63,115 bases of DNA, from contig JAGCDP010000054.1 in NCBI GenBank assembly GCA_017651065.1, positions 1 through 63,115 of the forward strand, read 5' to 3'. The first letter of the stretch is position 1. Every line of letters begins with the position of its first letter. The position numbers were made by a program, and so were the translations under genes. The stretch comes from Treponema sp. GTDB lineage: Bacteria; Spirochaetota; Spirochaetia; Treponematales; Treponemataceae. The notes beneath the pieces are model-generated. The model saw only the letters and a list, made by a program, of their open reading frames with translations. It made no database searches and was not told the origin of the DNA. This document shows, piece after piece, positions 50,247 through 59,383 of the stretch.

Positions 50247-50846
50247 TTACAAATATTTTTTTATTGCTTCAAGAAGATCGGAATATTCTGTAAATGCCGA
50301 GAACTGCGGATATTCCTTTATGATTTTCTCTGTAGAACGGAACAAGAAGCCTGCTTTAGATGCTTTAATCATTTCAAGGTCATTAAAGCTGTCGCCGCTG
50401 GCAATTGTTTCGAATCCACAAGACTGAAGAGCCTTTACAGTTGTAAGCTTACTGTGAGGACAGCGCATTTTATAACCTGTTATTTCACCATCATCTGCAA
50501 CTTCAAGTGTATTACAGAAAATTGTTGGCCATCCAAGCTTTTTCATAAGTGGTGTAGCAAACTGGCTGAAGGTGTCGCTTAAAATAATAACCTGCCCAAG
50601 TGAACGAAGCTCATCAAGAAAGTCTTTTGCACCAGGAAGAGGATCTATTTTTGCAATAGTATCCTGAATTTCCTTAAGCCCAAGCTTATGCTCCTTTAAA
50701 ATTCCAAGTCTGAATTTCATAAGTTTATCATAATCTGGTTCATCGCGGGTTGTTCGTCGCAGTTCAGGAATACCTACTGCATCTGCAAACGCAATCCAAA
50801 TTTCAGGAACAAGAACACCTTCCAAATCAAGACATGTAACAATCAT
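50247..50846 (-). CDS. thrH: Phosphoserine phosphatase/homoserine phosphotransferase (ThrH-type)
   Basis: 199-residue HAD enzyme of the ThrH group, which dephosphorylates phosphoserine and can transfer phosphate to homoserine. Motif I is atypical DLEGVLVPEIW, exactly as in ThrH; motif II is ILSDTF, motif III K in HSKLTTVKAL, motif IV SGDSFNDLEMI. Of the two adjacent ATGs the second (50846) has better spacing from GAGG. It could serve serine or threonine synthesis. Confidence 0.9.
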   Translation of the reverse strand: MIVTCLDLEGVLVPEIWIAFADAVGIPELRRTTRDEPDYDKLMKFRLGILKEHKLGLKEIQDTIAKIDPLPGAKDFLDELRSLGQVIILSDTFSQFATPLMKKLGWPTIFCNTLEVADDGEITGYKMRCPHSKLTTVKALQSCGFETIASGDSFNDLEMIKASKAGFLFRSTEKIIKEYPQFSAFTEYSDLLEAIKKYL

Positions 50847-50911
50847 CATTAACCTCACATATCTGTAATTATGCTGAATTTCCCGCAATATGTCAAAACT
50901 TGCTTATAAAA

Positions 50912-50941
50912 TTGACATATTTATAGTTAATGGTGTATAAT
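50912..50941 (+). promoter_or_regulatory. Promoter of the TRL-like lipoprotein gene
   Basis: TTGACA (50912-50917), 18-nt spacer, TATAAT (50936-50941), then AAGGAG before the ATG at 50979. Confidence 0.75.
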
Positions 50942-50978
50942 TTTAAAATCAAATCAAAAATGTTATAAGGAGACATTT

Positions 50979-51254
50979 ATGAAAAAGTTCGGTTTAGCTA
51001 TCGTAGCTTCATTGTTCTTGTTTGCAAGCTGTTCTTCAATTGGACCTCTTTGTGCTACAAGCAACAAAGTAGGATCAAAAGTTGGTGAATCTACAGCCAA
51101 TTTCCTTTTTGGAGTAATCCCAATGGGAGAAACTGATTCAAGTATTCAGGCAGCTGCTAGAAAAGGTGGTATCACATCTATTTCTACTGTGGATGTAAAG
51201 ACAACAATTGGTATCTTTACAGTTAAGTACACAACTATTGTAACTGGTGAATAA
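50979..51254 (+). CDS. TRL-like family small lipoprotein
   Basis: 91-residue lipoprotein (lipobox FASC). The sequence GSKVGESTANFLFGVIPMGETDSSIQAAARKGGITSISTVDVKT and ending YTTIVTGE match the TRL-like family, small exported proteins of unknown function whose genes often sit near tRNA loci. It has a strong promoter, AAGGAG and its own terminator, so it is likely an abundant monocistronic product. Confidence 0.85.
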   Translation: MKKFGLAIVASLFLFASCSSIGPLCATSNKVGSKVGESTANFLFGVIPMGETDSSIQAAARKGGITSISTVDVKTTIGIFTVKYTTIVTGE

Positions 51255-51277
51255 TTAAATATTCGAGAGTTTCAAGA

Positions 51278-51318
51278 AAAGCACATGCAGCACATTGTTG
51301 CTTGTGCTTTTTTTTTAT
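51278..51318 (+). terminator. Rho-independent terminator
   Basis: Stem AAAGCACA/TGTGCTTT with an inner AGCA/TGCT-type stem, followed by nine or more T. Ends the TRL-like gene; the next lipoprotein starts eight bases later. Confidence 0.85.
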
Positions 51319-51325
51319 AAAAAAA

Positions 51326-51853
51326 ATGAAAAATCTAAAAAAAATAATATTAATTCAATTAACACTTCTCTGCGTTTTGTTTGCCTCTTGTAAAACAACC
51401 GAGGAAAACATTTTTACAATGTCACAGGAATCGGGCCAGCTTGTTTTTCTAAGGCCTGTTACTCTTGATAACAAAGCTTTCCCTTTACGAAAAACAAGCT
51501 TTGATATTACAGTAAATATTGTTGACTTTGAATTAACAGACAGCAATATTGTAAACTACACTCTTTACTTTCCTGAAGAGTATTACAATTCCTTTGATAA
51601 AACAGAATTTTTCTTTACAACAGATTCTGTAGAAAAAGTTACACTTGACGATTTGATCATCTTATATAAAGACTTCAAAAAGAAAAATCTTGAGGTACGA
51701 TTTTCGGGCACCCTTCCAAAAGAAAAACTTGAAGCAATACTTGAAAACCCTAACCAGACTAAAGTTGGAATTACTCTTGAAGATAAAACAATGATTTTTG
51801 CTTCTGAAGATTTCAGCCGTAAGCTTTTTGAACTTGGAGTTTTGGTACGATGA
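51326..51853 (+). CDS. Lipoprotein of unknown function
   Basis: Unrecognised 175-residue lipoprotein with lipobox FASC. The mature part has alternating strands (FDITVNIVDFELTDSNIVNYTLYFPEEY, LEVRFSGTLPKEKLEAIL). No Shine-Dalgarno is seen before the ATG at 51326, which lies just past a terminator, so expression may depend on read-through or a weak promoter. It overlaps the next lipoprotein gene by four bases. Confidence 0.65.
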   Translation: MKNLKKIILIQLTLLCVLFASCKTTEENIFTMSQESGQLVFLRPVTLDNKAFPLRKTSFDITVNIVDFELTDSNIVNYTLYFPEEYYNSFDKTEFFFTTDSVEKVTLDDLIILYKDFKKKNLEVRFSGTLPKEKLEAILENPNQTKVGITLEDKTMIFASEDFSRKLFELGVLVR

Positions 51854-52410
51854 AATCAGCATATAGAACAGCTCTTGTAATAATTCTTGCCGTTATTATT
51901 TCTTTAACCGGTTGTACAAAAAATATTACTGTTACAAATGATACAGAGCTTGCACAATCTGTTTATGGAACATGGACATTTAAAGCAAGTTCTCAAGTTG
52001 AATTCTGGTCAGAACCGAATACCGAAAATGAAACTTATTTAGGTAAAGCTTCTATTTTGAATACAAACTCAATTTCGTTTTCTGAAAATCAGAGCTTTAC
52101 AATGCAGACGACTTCTTCTGTTGAAAGTTTAGACCTTCGTGATGATTCTTTAATGTCTGAAGAAGAAATAACACAACAGGTAGAAAAAAACATGAGCATA
52201 AGCGGGCAATTTTCAATAGACAAAAATTACCTGGAACTTAACAGCGAAAATGTTCTTGTAAATAACATTCCTTATACTGCCGAAGAATATTCACAAATTG
52301 ACAGTACCTTTGGAGCTACAAGACAGATTCAAAAATGGAGTTTATCTAATAATTCACTTACACTTTCTGATTTGAAGGGAAGTTCAATAGTAACTTTTAC
52401 AAAGCAATAA
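51850..52410 (+). CDS. Lipoprotein of unknown function
   Basis: Unrecognised 186-residue lipoprotein (lipobox LTGC). The body contains SVYGTWTFKASSQVEF and NNSLTLSDLKGSSIVTFTK, the pattern of lipocalin-like or calycin barrels seen in small treponemal lipoproteins (inference). Coupled to the preceding gene through ATGA and followed closely by the YibQ-like gene. Confidence 0.65.
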   Translation: MKSAYRTALVIILAVIISLTGCTKNITVTNDTELAQSVYGTWTFKASSQVEFWSEPNTENETYLGKASILNTNSISFSENQSFTMQTTSSVESLDLRDDSLMSEEEITQQVEKNMSISGQFSIDKNYLELNSENVLVNNIPYTAEEYSQIDSTFGATRQIQKWSLSNNSLTLSDLKGSSIVTFTKQ

Positions 52411-52414
52411 AAAA

Positions 52415-53512
52415 GTGGCTGCACCAAAGAATAGAAAGAAAAGAACAACTTCTCCAAAACGACGGACTTCTACAAAAAAAACTAACAAGTCCGGCAAAGT
52501 TTATATTCCTGCATACAAAACTATCATGCTTTGTCTTGGTGTTATAGTTTTGTGTTTAATTCTTCTTCTTATAAATACTTTTCCTAAAACAAAAACAGAA
52601 CCGCAGGACTCTTCTATAACAGAACGTTTTGAAGATGATACAAAAAAACAGGAAAAGCTTTCATCGCCGGAAATTCCTAAGAAACAACAGGAAAAACCTG
52701 CACAGACACCAGAAGTTCAACCACAAGTAAAACCACAACAAGAAAAACCGGCCAAACCAGTTGAACCCAAAAAAGAACCTGAATCTAAAAAACCGGAAGC
52801 TACAAAAAAAAGCTTTGGTTTTGAAAAAGCAAAAAAGAATGCCCAGTTGATTTTTGTTTTTGATGACGGCGGACAAAACCTTGAACAGCTTAAAGCGTTT
52901 CTTGAACTGCCTTTTCCTATTACAGTTGCAGTACTTCCCCAAATTACTCATTCTGTAGAAGCAGCAAATCTTGTAAGAAAATCAGGAAATGAAGTAATTC
53001 TTCACCAGCCTATGCAATCTGTTAATGCAGGAATTAATCCGGGACCTGGCGCAATTACTCCAGAAATGACAGAAGCACAGATAATCGCCCAGCTTTTTAT
53101 AAACATTGATCAGATCAGCCCTATTGCCGGAATGAATAATCACGAAGGCTCTGGTATAACTGCCGATGCTGAAAAGATGGAGATAATCCTTAAAACTGCA
53201 GAACAGGCAGGTATTTACTTTTTAGACAGCCGCACAAATGTAGAAACCCAGGTACCGTATGTTGCAAGAGAGCTTGGCTACACCTGGTACGAACGCAACA
53301 TTTTCCTGGATAATGAAAAAACACGCGAAAACGCACTTGCCGAAATTAAAAAAGGGCTTGCTCTTGCCAATAAAAATGGAAGCGTTATAATGATAGGACA
53401 CATCTGGAGTGCAGATTTTCTTCCAGAACTGCTTAAAGAAATATATCCGGAGCTTAAAGAAAAAGGATATACCTTCTGTGTAGTGAGCAAGTCAAATGCA
53501 CAAAAAAGGTAA
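52415..53512 (+). CDS. Divergent polysaccharide deacetylase, YibQ-like (DUF610)
   Basis: 365-residue protein. A basic N-terminus is followed by one membrane helix (about 35-52), a Pro/Lys/Glu-rich linker (about 60-135) and a periplasmic YibQ-type domain: LIFVFDDGGQNLEQLKAFLELPFPITVAVLP, EVILHQPMQ, MNNHEGSGITAD, YFLDSRT and GSVIMIGH. This divergent deacetylase family is thought to act on envelope polysaccharide, with no fixed reaction. The start is GTG. It is four bases from tsaD. Confidence 0.85.
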   Translation: MAAPKNRKKRTTSPKRRTSTKKTNKSGKVYIPAYKTIMLCLGVIVLCLILLLINTFPKTKTEPQDSSITERFEDDTKKQEKLSSPEIPKKQQEKPAQTPEVQPQVKPQQEKPAKPVEPKKEPESKKPEATKKSFGFEKAKKNAQLIFVFDDGGQNLEQLKAFLELPFPITVAVLPQITHSVEAANLVRKSGNEVILHQPMQSVNAGINPGPGAITPEMTEAQIIAQLFINIDQISPIAGMNNHEGSGITADAEKMEIILKTAEQAGIYFLDSRTNVETQVPYVARELGYTWYERNIFLDNEKTRENALAEIKKGLALANKNGSVIMIGHIWSADFLPELLKEIYPELKEKGYTFCVVSKSNAQKR

Positions 53513-53516
53513 TGGA

Positions 53517-54548
53517 ATGATAGTACTAGGAATAGAAAGCAGCTGCGACGAAACAGCATGCGCAATTGTAGAAGACGGCAAGAAAATAATAAGCAATGTT
53601 GTAGCAACACAAATTCCTTTTCATGAGGTATATAAAGGCGTTGTTCCCGAAATTGCAAGCCGTAAGCATGCCGAATGGATTTTACCCGTTGTAAAACAGG
53701 CGCTCAAAGAAGCAGATCTGCCGCTCGAAAAAATAGACGCAATCGCAGCCACAAATCGTCCGGGGCTCATGGGCTCTCTTTTAGTTGGCTTTACCTTTGG
53801 AAAAACACTTGCCTGGTCTACAAATAAACCTTTTATTGCAATTAATCATATGCTTGGTCACCTTTATGCAGCACAACTTCAGACAGATGTACAATATCCT
53901 TTTCTGGGACTGCTTGTAAGCGGCGGCCACAGCATTATCTGTAAAGTAAACAATTTTGATGATCTGGAAATTTTGGGCACTACAGTAGATGATTCTGTTG
54001 GAGAAGCGTTTGATAAAGTTGCAAAGTTCTACGGACTTGGTTACCCCGGCGGAGTAATTATTGATAACCTTGCAAAAAAAGGCGACCCAAAAGCTGCAAA
54101 GTTTCCTGTTCCAAAGCTTGATGAAGAAACACACCGTTATGATGTTTCTTTTTCGGGACTTAAAACTGCAGTAATTCACCAGTGCGATTTATTCTGGCAG
54201 CCCGGTTATGAACATTCTACAGAAAATATGTGCGCTGCCTTTCAGGAAACTGCAATAAAAACTCTAGTAGGAAAGCTTCTTCGTGCCGCAGATGATACAG
54301 GCCTTAAAACAGTTGTATGCGGTGGTGGTGTTGCAGCCAATTCAAGACTGCGTGAAATGCTTGGGGAACGAACAGACTTAAACTGCATCTTCCCTCCGCT
54401 TAAGCTTTGCGGCGACAACGGAGCAATGATTGCAGGAGTTGCATATCACTTTTTAAAACGCGGTGACAGAAGTGGAATAGATACTGTTACTTGCGCAAGA
54501 ATTCCTCAATTTAAGCGTGGGCTGGATCAGGTAAGACACAATCAGTAG
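53517..54548 (+). CDS. tsaD: tRNA threonylcarbamoyladenosine synthase subunit TsaD
   Basis: 343-residue universal protein that transfers the threonylcarbamoyl group to A37 of ANN-decoding tRNAs. Motifs are GIESSCDETACAIVEDG, the metal-binding NHMLGHLYA, LLVSGGHS, GEAFDKVAKFYGLGYPGG and VVCGGGVAANSRLR. The ATG at 53517 gives the normal N-terminus. Confidence 0.97.
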   Translation: MIVLGIESSCDETACAIVEDGKKIISNVVATQIPFHEVYKGVVPEIASRKHAEWILPVVKQALKEADLPLEKIDAIAATNRPGLMGSLLVGFTFGKTLAWSTNKPFIAINHMLGHLYAAQLQTDVQYPFLGLLVSGGHSIICKVNNFDDLEILGTTVDDSVGEAFDKVAKFYGLGYPGGVIIDNLAKKGDPKAAKFPVPKLDEETHRYDVSFSGLKTAVIHQCDLFWQPGYEHSTENMCAAFQETAIKTLVGKLLRAADDTGLKTVVCGGGVAANSRLREMLGERTDLNCIFPPLKLCGDNGAMIAGVAYHFLKRGDRSGIDTVTCARIPQFKRGLDQVRHNQ

Positions 54549-54556
54549 GGAGAATG

Positions 54557-55297
54557 TTAGAACTCTACTTTTACACCAACGCCAAGCATAAGGCTGTCAA
54601 TTGAAAAGTCGGCAAAAGCAGCGATCGGGAAGAATACAGAAAATTCAGGACCATATTTTGTTGTTCCGTAATAAAACATCCAGTCAATTGCTCCTGAAAG
54701 ATAAAGAAAACGCGCATTTTTATAGAACCAGCTGTTCATATAATTAACATCAGACTGAACTGTTCCTGTAGCACCAGGTTCACTTGATTGAACATTAAAC
54801 GGAACCGTTGCAAAACGAATAAGCCCCGCAAGTCCCGCCATAACACTCCAGCTGTATTTATTACGATAATTCAATTTAAAAACAACAGGAAGATTTACAA
54901 GAAAATTAAAAGTCAATCCTGTACGATTTTCAATTTCTGCAGGAAGCACCATGTCGTCATAAACAAGATTATACGACATATAAAATCTAAGTGATGGCTG
55001 AAAAGAAATTGCAGTATAGTTAGGAACAGAAATACCCATGTAAATTGGAAAATAGATTGGCGACGGTGCACTTACAAATTGTCCGTCTGCCTTAGTATGG
55101 GTGTTTATTGAAATCATTGGCTCCACGCCAAAGACAAAGTCCAGTTTATTTATGGCCGATTGTTTCTGGATAAGCTCTTCTACTTCGGAAACGGTCATGT
55201 TCTGCTCATCAACATAATCACGCTCACTTTCCTGCGCAAAAAATGATGATGAACTGCAAAAGAGAAATAATACTGTAAGTAACAGCAACCGTTTCAT
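54557..55297 (-). CDS. Outer-membrane beta-barrel protein
   Basis: 246-residue exported protein; signal peptide ends SFFAQ. After a short helical region (TVSEVEELIQKQSAI) come amphipathic strands (AISFQPSLRFYMSYNLVY, YSWSVMAGLAGLIRFATV, YGPEFSVFFPIAAFADFSI) and the barrel-type end GVGVKVEF. Function unknown. First of nothing obvious; it follows the lipoprotein pair on the same strand by 24 bases and is probably co-transcribed. Confidence 0.7.
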   Translation of the reverse strand: MKRLLLLTVLFLFCSSSSFFAQESERDYVDEQNMTVSEVEELIQKQSAINKLDFVFGVEPMISINTHTKADGQFVSAPSPIYFPIYMGISVPNYTAISFQPSLRFYMSYNLVYDDMVLPAEIENRTGLTFNFLVNLPVVFKLNYRNKYSWSVMAGLAGLIRFATVPFNVQSSEPGATGTVQSDVNYMNSWFYKNARFLYLSGAIDWMFYYGTTKYGPEFSVFFPIAAFADFSIDSLMLGVGVKVEF

Positions 55298-55321
55298 TAT
55301 TAAAATCCTATACTATATAAC

Positions 55322-56539
55322 TTACCTTATAATGCTATATAAAGTCGAGTCTAAATCTACACTTAAAAATCCGCTTCGGCTAACCTTGTAAAAATCTGTT
55401 TCTTCCCAGGCTGCATATAAAGTTGTTCCGCTTATAACAAAATCAGAATAAACATAACCTTCATCAAGCTTTGGAAGACGAATTGCAACAGGCTTTCCAC
55501 TGCGAAGAATATGTTTTCCTGGAAGCGCACCTTCTATAAAAAGAGTTCCGTCTTCAAACAGAGCTGCACTCCAGCTTTGCGAAATGATTGCCTTGGCCTT
55601 AAGTTCTGTTTCAAAACTTCCCGGTGCTTCGTTTTCATAAATACGAGGAGAACTTCCTGCTGCCGATTTTACTTCGATAATAAAAGGAATTGTCTTGTCA
55701 AAGTTCTGCAGCATGTTGCGTATTCGTTCAGGAGCCTGAGCATAAGGTTTTACATTCATCACCTCGCGGAATTCGTTTACAGAGGATTGTTTTACAGTAA
55801 TAAGGTCTTCTGCCGAAACAGGAGAAATTGAAGTTATTGGAGCTGCCGGAGTGAATTTTATATATGAAAAATCTGTTTTACCGGAAGCATCACCCGAAAC
55901 CGATTTTATACAGCAGAACCATTCCTTACCGTTCCAGTAAAAATCTGTTACTTCGGCATTTGTTAATTCTGTAAGATTTGTACTGTTAATTACCGGGTAT
56001 GATATTTTTGAAGTATCATCAAACTGAACAAGGAAAAGATGTGCACTTGTATCGTTTTTATATGTTGCAGAAGAAATTGTGTCATTGAAAAATGCGCTCT
56101 TATAAACAGAAAAAAGAGGAGTTCCGTCTATAAAAACAAGATTCGCTGCAGTTCTGTTTGCAAAAACATTTACATCTTTAGCTACAGAGATTTTATCATT
56201 TTCAAAGCAGATTACACCAAGACGATTTGCGAGTGCATAAGCTTTTACTGTTCCATCCGGGCCAGTTGCACCATTATTTGCAGAAGAAATACGTACAGCT
56301 TCTGTATATGGGAAAGAACCCGCAAAAGGTGCATTACGGGGGCTGTCTACCTGCACAAAGCCATCCTGATTAAAATAATACCAGACATGATCTGTTTTTT
56401 GAGTACCTATTTCTACAATTTTCTGATCTTCCTTTGCCTTATCCTTGTTTTTGCATCCGCTGAAAAGCACACATACAAGATTCAGGGCAATTATTGCCGC
56501 CAGAAAACACTTATTCATTGCATTAAAAAATTTGTTCAT
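55322..56539 (-). CDS. Lipoprotein of unknown function
   Basis: Unrecognised 405-residue lipoprotein (lipobox FSGC). Several strands are arranged like beta-propeller blades (WYYFNQDGFVQVDS, LGVICFENDKISVAKDV, SAALFEDGTLFIEGAL). Start ATG overlaps the previous gene by four bases; a second Met seven codons later is possible. Confidence 0.7.
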   Translation of the reverse strand: MNKFFNAMNKCFLAAIIALNLVCVLFSGCKNKDKAKEDQKIVEIGTQKTDHVWYYFNQDGFVQVDSPRNAPFAGSFPYTEAVRISSANNGATGPDGTVKAYALANRLGVICFENDKISVAKDVNVFANRTAANLVFIDGTPLFSVYKSAFFNDTISSATYKNDTSAHLFLVQFDDTSKISYPVINSTNLTELTNAEVTDFYWNGKEWFCCIKSVSGDASGKTDFSYIKFTPAAPITSISPVSAEDLITVKQSSVNEFREVMNVKPYAQAPERIRNMLQNFDKTIPFIIEVKSAAGSSPRIYENEAPGSFETELKAKAIISQSWSAALFEDGTLFIEGALPGKHILRSGKPVAIRLPKLDEGYVYSDFVISGTTLYAAWEETDFYKVSRSGFLSVDLDSTLYSIIR

Positions 56540-57258
56540 AATCCTTCTTTAATTATCGGCAAAGAAACAAGGTCAAGTGATATATTTTTTGCAGAAGCAG
56601 CAGATATTATAACTGCATAGAAAGGGGGCCCTGCAAAGTCAGGGGTCCCTGAGCCACGTCGAAGGGCAAATAATTCCGGCTGATTTTTGATTACAGTAAC
56701 CGTTCCTGCAGCCTGAATGGTGTGATTCTCAGGCACATAAGAAGAAAAAACTTTAAAATCAAGAGGAATACACAAAGAATTAGTGATTTTAAGCTTGCCG
56801 GCAGAAAAACTGTTATAGGCAATTCCTTCTAAAACCTTCTGAGAGTCCAAAAGCCACGGATTTTCACAACCTTCCAGTGTTTCAAGCAGTTTTTCCCAGT
56901 TGAATTGTTCATCTCCCGGGATGATTTTGAAAAGATAAGCCGCATATCCCCCGCTCCAGGTGATTTTCTGCGAATACGGGTAGATTGTTCCGGCAGGCTT
57001 GAAAAAAGGAACTTCTGTGATGGGCGTTGCGGTGATGCAGACAGGCTTGTTTCTTGGCAAGCGGAATGAAACATGCCTTCTATCAGGGGGTGCTTCGACA
57101 AGCTCAGCAACCCCGCTAATTTCCCACCCCTGCAACGGTGGTAAATAATCCGGCCACTGCGGAAGCTCAAACTCCACAGTTTCGTCCTTTGAAAACAGTT
57201 CGCACGAGCACAATACCGCCATGCACGTCAGTAAGAGTAATAAAATAAATTTTCTCAT
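56536..57258 (-). CDS. Lipoprotein of unknown function carrying repeat-encoded segments
   Basis: Unrecognised 240-residue lipoprotein (lipobox LCSC). Two VPEPVEG-type repeats lie in frame: one near residue 50 (SGVAELVEAPPDRR) and one near residue 205 (LRRGSGTPDFAGPP). Coupled to the next lipoprotein through ATGA. No Shine-Dalgarno is visible upstream. Confidence 0.65.
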   Translation of the reverse strand: MRKFILLLLLTCMAVLCSCELFSKDETVEFELPQWPDYLPPLQGWEISGVAELVEAPPDRRHVSFRLPRNKPVCITATPITEVPFFKPAGTIYPYSQKITWSGGYAAYLFKIIPGDEQFNWEKLLETLEGCENPWLLDSQKVLEGIAYNSFSAGKLKITNSLCIPLDFKVFSSYVPENHTIQAAGTVTVIKNQPELFALRRGSGTPDFAGPPFYAVIISAASAKNISLDLVSLPIIKEGL

Positions 57259-57324
57259 ACTATAGTATTAGAAAAAAAAGCGACTTGTTACAAAAATTTG
57301 GGAAAAAAAGTGAAATTTTGTAGT

Positions 57325-57398
57325 GGATTGCTTCGCTTCGCTCGCAATGACAAAGTGTTTCGTCATTGCGAGGAGTCCGAAGAACGACGTGGCAATCT
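57325..57398. repeat. Two GTCATTGCG-type repeats in inverted orientation
   Basis: Reverse copy at 57325-57351 and forward copy at 57362-57398, separated by 10 bases, between a lipoprotein promoter and the end of the RNase HI gene. Confidence 0.8.
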
Positions 57399-57399
57399 A

Positions 57400-57849
57400 C
57401 TACCTAAATTTTTTGATTTCTGCCTGGCAAAGACTGTCGCAAAGCTCGTTGTATTCTATTCCTGCGTGGCCCTTGACCCAGTTCCAGGTAACGTCCAGGG
57501 CGGCATTAAGCTGGTCCAGCTGCATCCACAGCTCCTGATTTTTTACAGGCTTTTTGTCGGCGGTTTTCCAGCCCTTGGCCTTCCAGGAGTGAATCCACTG
57601 GGTAATTCCGTTTTTTACATACTGGCTGTCGATATTTACTGTTACATGTCGCCCCGCAAAGTCAGGAGTGTTTTTTACTACAGAAAGAGCTGCAATGGCG
57701 GCACTAAGTTCCATTTTGTTGTTGGTGGTCATAGGGTCACCGCCACTAAGGCTTTTTACCTGACCGTCTGCAATAACAACAATACCCCAGCCACCAGGAC
57801 CAGGGTTTCCAGAGCATCCGCCGTCTGTGTAAATGATGATATCGTCCAT
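57400..57849 (-). CDS. rnhA: Ribonuclease HI
   Basis: 149-residue RNase HI, which cuts RNA in RNA-DNA hybrids. Catalytic acids sit in IYTDGGCSGNPGPGGWG (Asp), NNKMELSAAI (Glu), VNIDSQYVKNGI (Asp) and the C-terminal segment after NWVKGHAGIEYNELCD (His and Asp). Its ATG shares bases with the hisB stop (TAATG). Confidence 0.96.
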   Translation of the reverse strand: MDDIIIYTDGGCSGNPGPGGWGIVVIADGQVKSLSGGDPMTTNNKMELSAAIAALSVVKNTPDFAGRHVTVNIDSQYVKNGITQWIHSWKAKGWKTADKKPVKNQELWMQLDQLNAALDVTWNWVKGHAGIEYNELCDSLCQAEIKKFR

Positions 57850-58466
57850 TAAACCAACACGCCCTTTGTAGAAGGGATGGCTCCACCGCGACGTTCGTCA
57901 ATGCTTACGGCTTCGCGGATGGCACGGCTTACAGCCTTGAATGCTGCTTCTATTTTATGGTGGTCACTGCGGCCACGGATTGTGTCTATGTGTAAGTTGC
58001 ACTGAGCGGCATTTGCAAAGCCCTGCCAGAAATCTTCAAAGCAGTCTGTCTGGAACTGGCCTTCTTTGCCGTTTTCATCTACAAATACAAGAGGGTTCCC
58101 GGTAAGCTTTGCATCGTTTACAAGGTAGGCCCTTCCGCCAAAGTCTACGGCTGCCTGCACAAGAGACTCATCCATAGGGTAAATGAAAAAGCCTGAGCGG
58201 TAGATGCCTGCGCAGTTGCCCAGGGCCTTCTTAAAGCATTCGCCAAGAACAATTCCTGTATCTTCGATTGTGTGATGCTGGTCTACTTCAAGGTCACCTT
58301 TGATTGTTCCGGTAAGATCAAAAAGTCCGTGCTTGCAGAAGGAACGCAGCATATGATCAAAAAAACCGATCGGGTTTTCCACTTCGCATTTACCGGTTCC
58401 GTCAAGGTTGAGGGTTAGTTCTATTTGAGTTTCACCGGTTTCTCTCTTAACTGTTGCTGTTCTCAT
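57849..58466 (-). CDS. hisB: Imidazoleglycerol-phosphate dehydratase
   Basis: 205-residue monofunctional HisB of histidine synthesis. Metal-binding motifs are GFFDHMLRSFCKHG, DQHHTIEDTGI, RSDHHKIEAAFKA and EYxx-equivalent FEDFWQGFA. The ATG at 58466 follows GGAGG. An earlier frame start would add residues encoded by a VPEPVEG-type repeat at 58482-58506. No phosphatase domain is fused. Confidence 0.96.
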   Translation of the reverse strand: MRTATVKRETGETQIELTLNLDGTGKCEVENPIGFFDHMLRSFCKHGLFDLTGTIKGDLEVDQHHTIEDTGIVLGECFKKALGNCAGIYRSGFFIYPMDESLVQAAVDFGGRAYLVNDAKLTGNPLVFVDENGKEGQFQTDCFEDFWQGFANAAQCNLHIDTIRGRSDHHKIEAAFKAVSRAIREAVSIDERRGGAIPSTKGVLV

Positions 58467-58510
58467 GTATCCTCCATAAGTGCCCTTCGACAAGCTCAGG
58501 GACCCCAAGG

Positions 58511-59383
58511 TTATAACATCACCTTTCTAAGTTCGTATTCAACTATATCACTGGCACCAAGGCTCTGAAGCTTTGGAAGCAGTGTTGGGACTTCTGATTT
58601 TTTAACTGCAATCTTAACTGCAAATCCGTCGTCGTTGAAAAGCGGAGAAACTGTCGGGCTCTTCATTGCAGGAATGCCTTTTATAAGCTGGTCAAAATCG
58701 GCCTTTGAAACATTCATTTCGAGCATTACACGGTTGCGGGCGTTCAAAACTGTTTCAAAAAGCATTTTGAGCTCAAGGATTTTCTGTTTTTTGTCTGGGT
58801 CTTCCATTGCCTTGCGCGAAGCATACATTCTGGTTGAGCTTTCCATAAGGGTGTCTACAATCTTAAGACGGTTGGCACGGAGCGAAGAACCTGTAGAAGT
58901 GTTGTCAATCAAAATCTGTGCGATTGAATCTTCTGTGTCCTGAACAAAGCCTTCGCTTGTACCCCAGGTGCGGAAAATTTCGCCGTTGATTTTTTTATCT
59001 TCAACCCACTTTTTGCTCAGGGTCTGATATTCTGTTGCAATTGTTACATGGCCTTTAAGCAGCTTGTCCAGATCTTTTGTATCCGGAATTGCAGCTACAA
59101 TGCGTACCGGGTCAAATCCAAGGTCCATGATTTCTACAACCTTGTCCTGCACGCCGTTTTCGTAAACCCAGTCCTTTCCGCTAAAACCAAGATCGGCCTT
59201 GTTGTTGGCAAGCAAGAGGCTTGTAATCTGAGGCTTTACTACCTGAAAAGCAAGGTCTTTCTGGTTTGTAGTTGGGAAATATGTTCTGTCCGGGAGCGAA
59301 ATTGAAATGCCCACGTCACTCAAGAGTTCATATACTGATTCATAAATGCGGCCCTTGGCCAGTAAAATTTTTAGTTTGTCCAT
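58511..59383 (-). CDS. hisG: ATP phosphoribosyltransferase, long form
   Basis: 290-residue HisG with the C-terminal regulatory domain, so it needs no HisZ and should be inhibited by histidine. Motifs are LLAKGRIYESVYELL, DLGFSGKDWVYENG, the PRPP loop EDSIAQILIDNTSTGSSLRANRL and the ACT-like tail. First committed step of histidine synthesis. Only hisB follows; the other his genes are elsewhere. A TATAAA box lies eight bases before the ATG, so the mRNA may be leaderless. Confidence 0.95.
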   Translation of the reverse strand: MDKLKILLAKGRIYESVYELLSDVGISISLPDRTYFPTTNQKDLAFQVVKPQITSLLLANNKADLGFSGKDWVYENGVQDKVVEIMDLGFDPVRIVAAIPDTKDLDKLLKGHVTIATEYQTLSKKWVEDKKINGEIFRTWGTSEGFVQDTEDSIAQILIDNTSTGSSLRANRLKIVDTLMESSTRMYASRKAMEDPDKKQKILELKMLFETVLNARNRVMLEMNVSKADFDQLIKGIPAMKSPTVSPLFNDDGFAVKIAVKKSEVPTLLPKLQSLGASDIVEYELRKVML

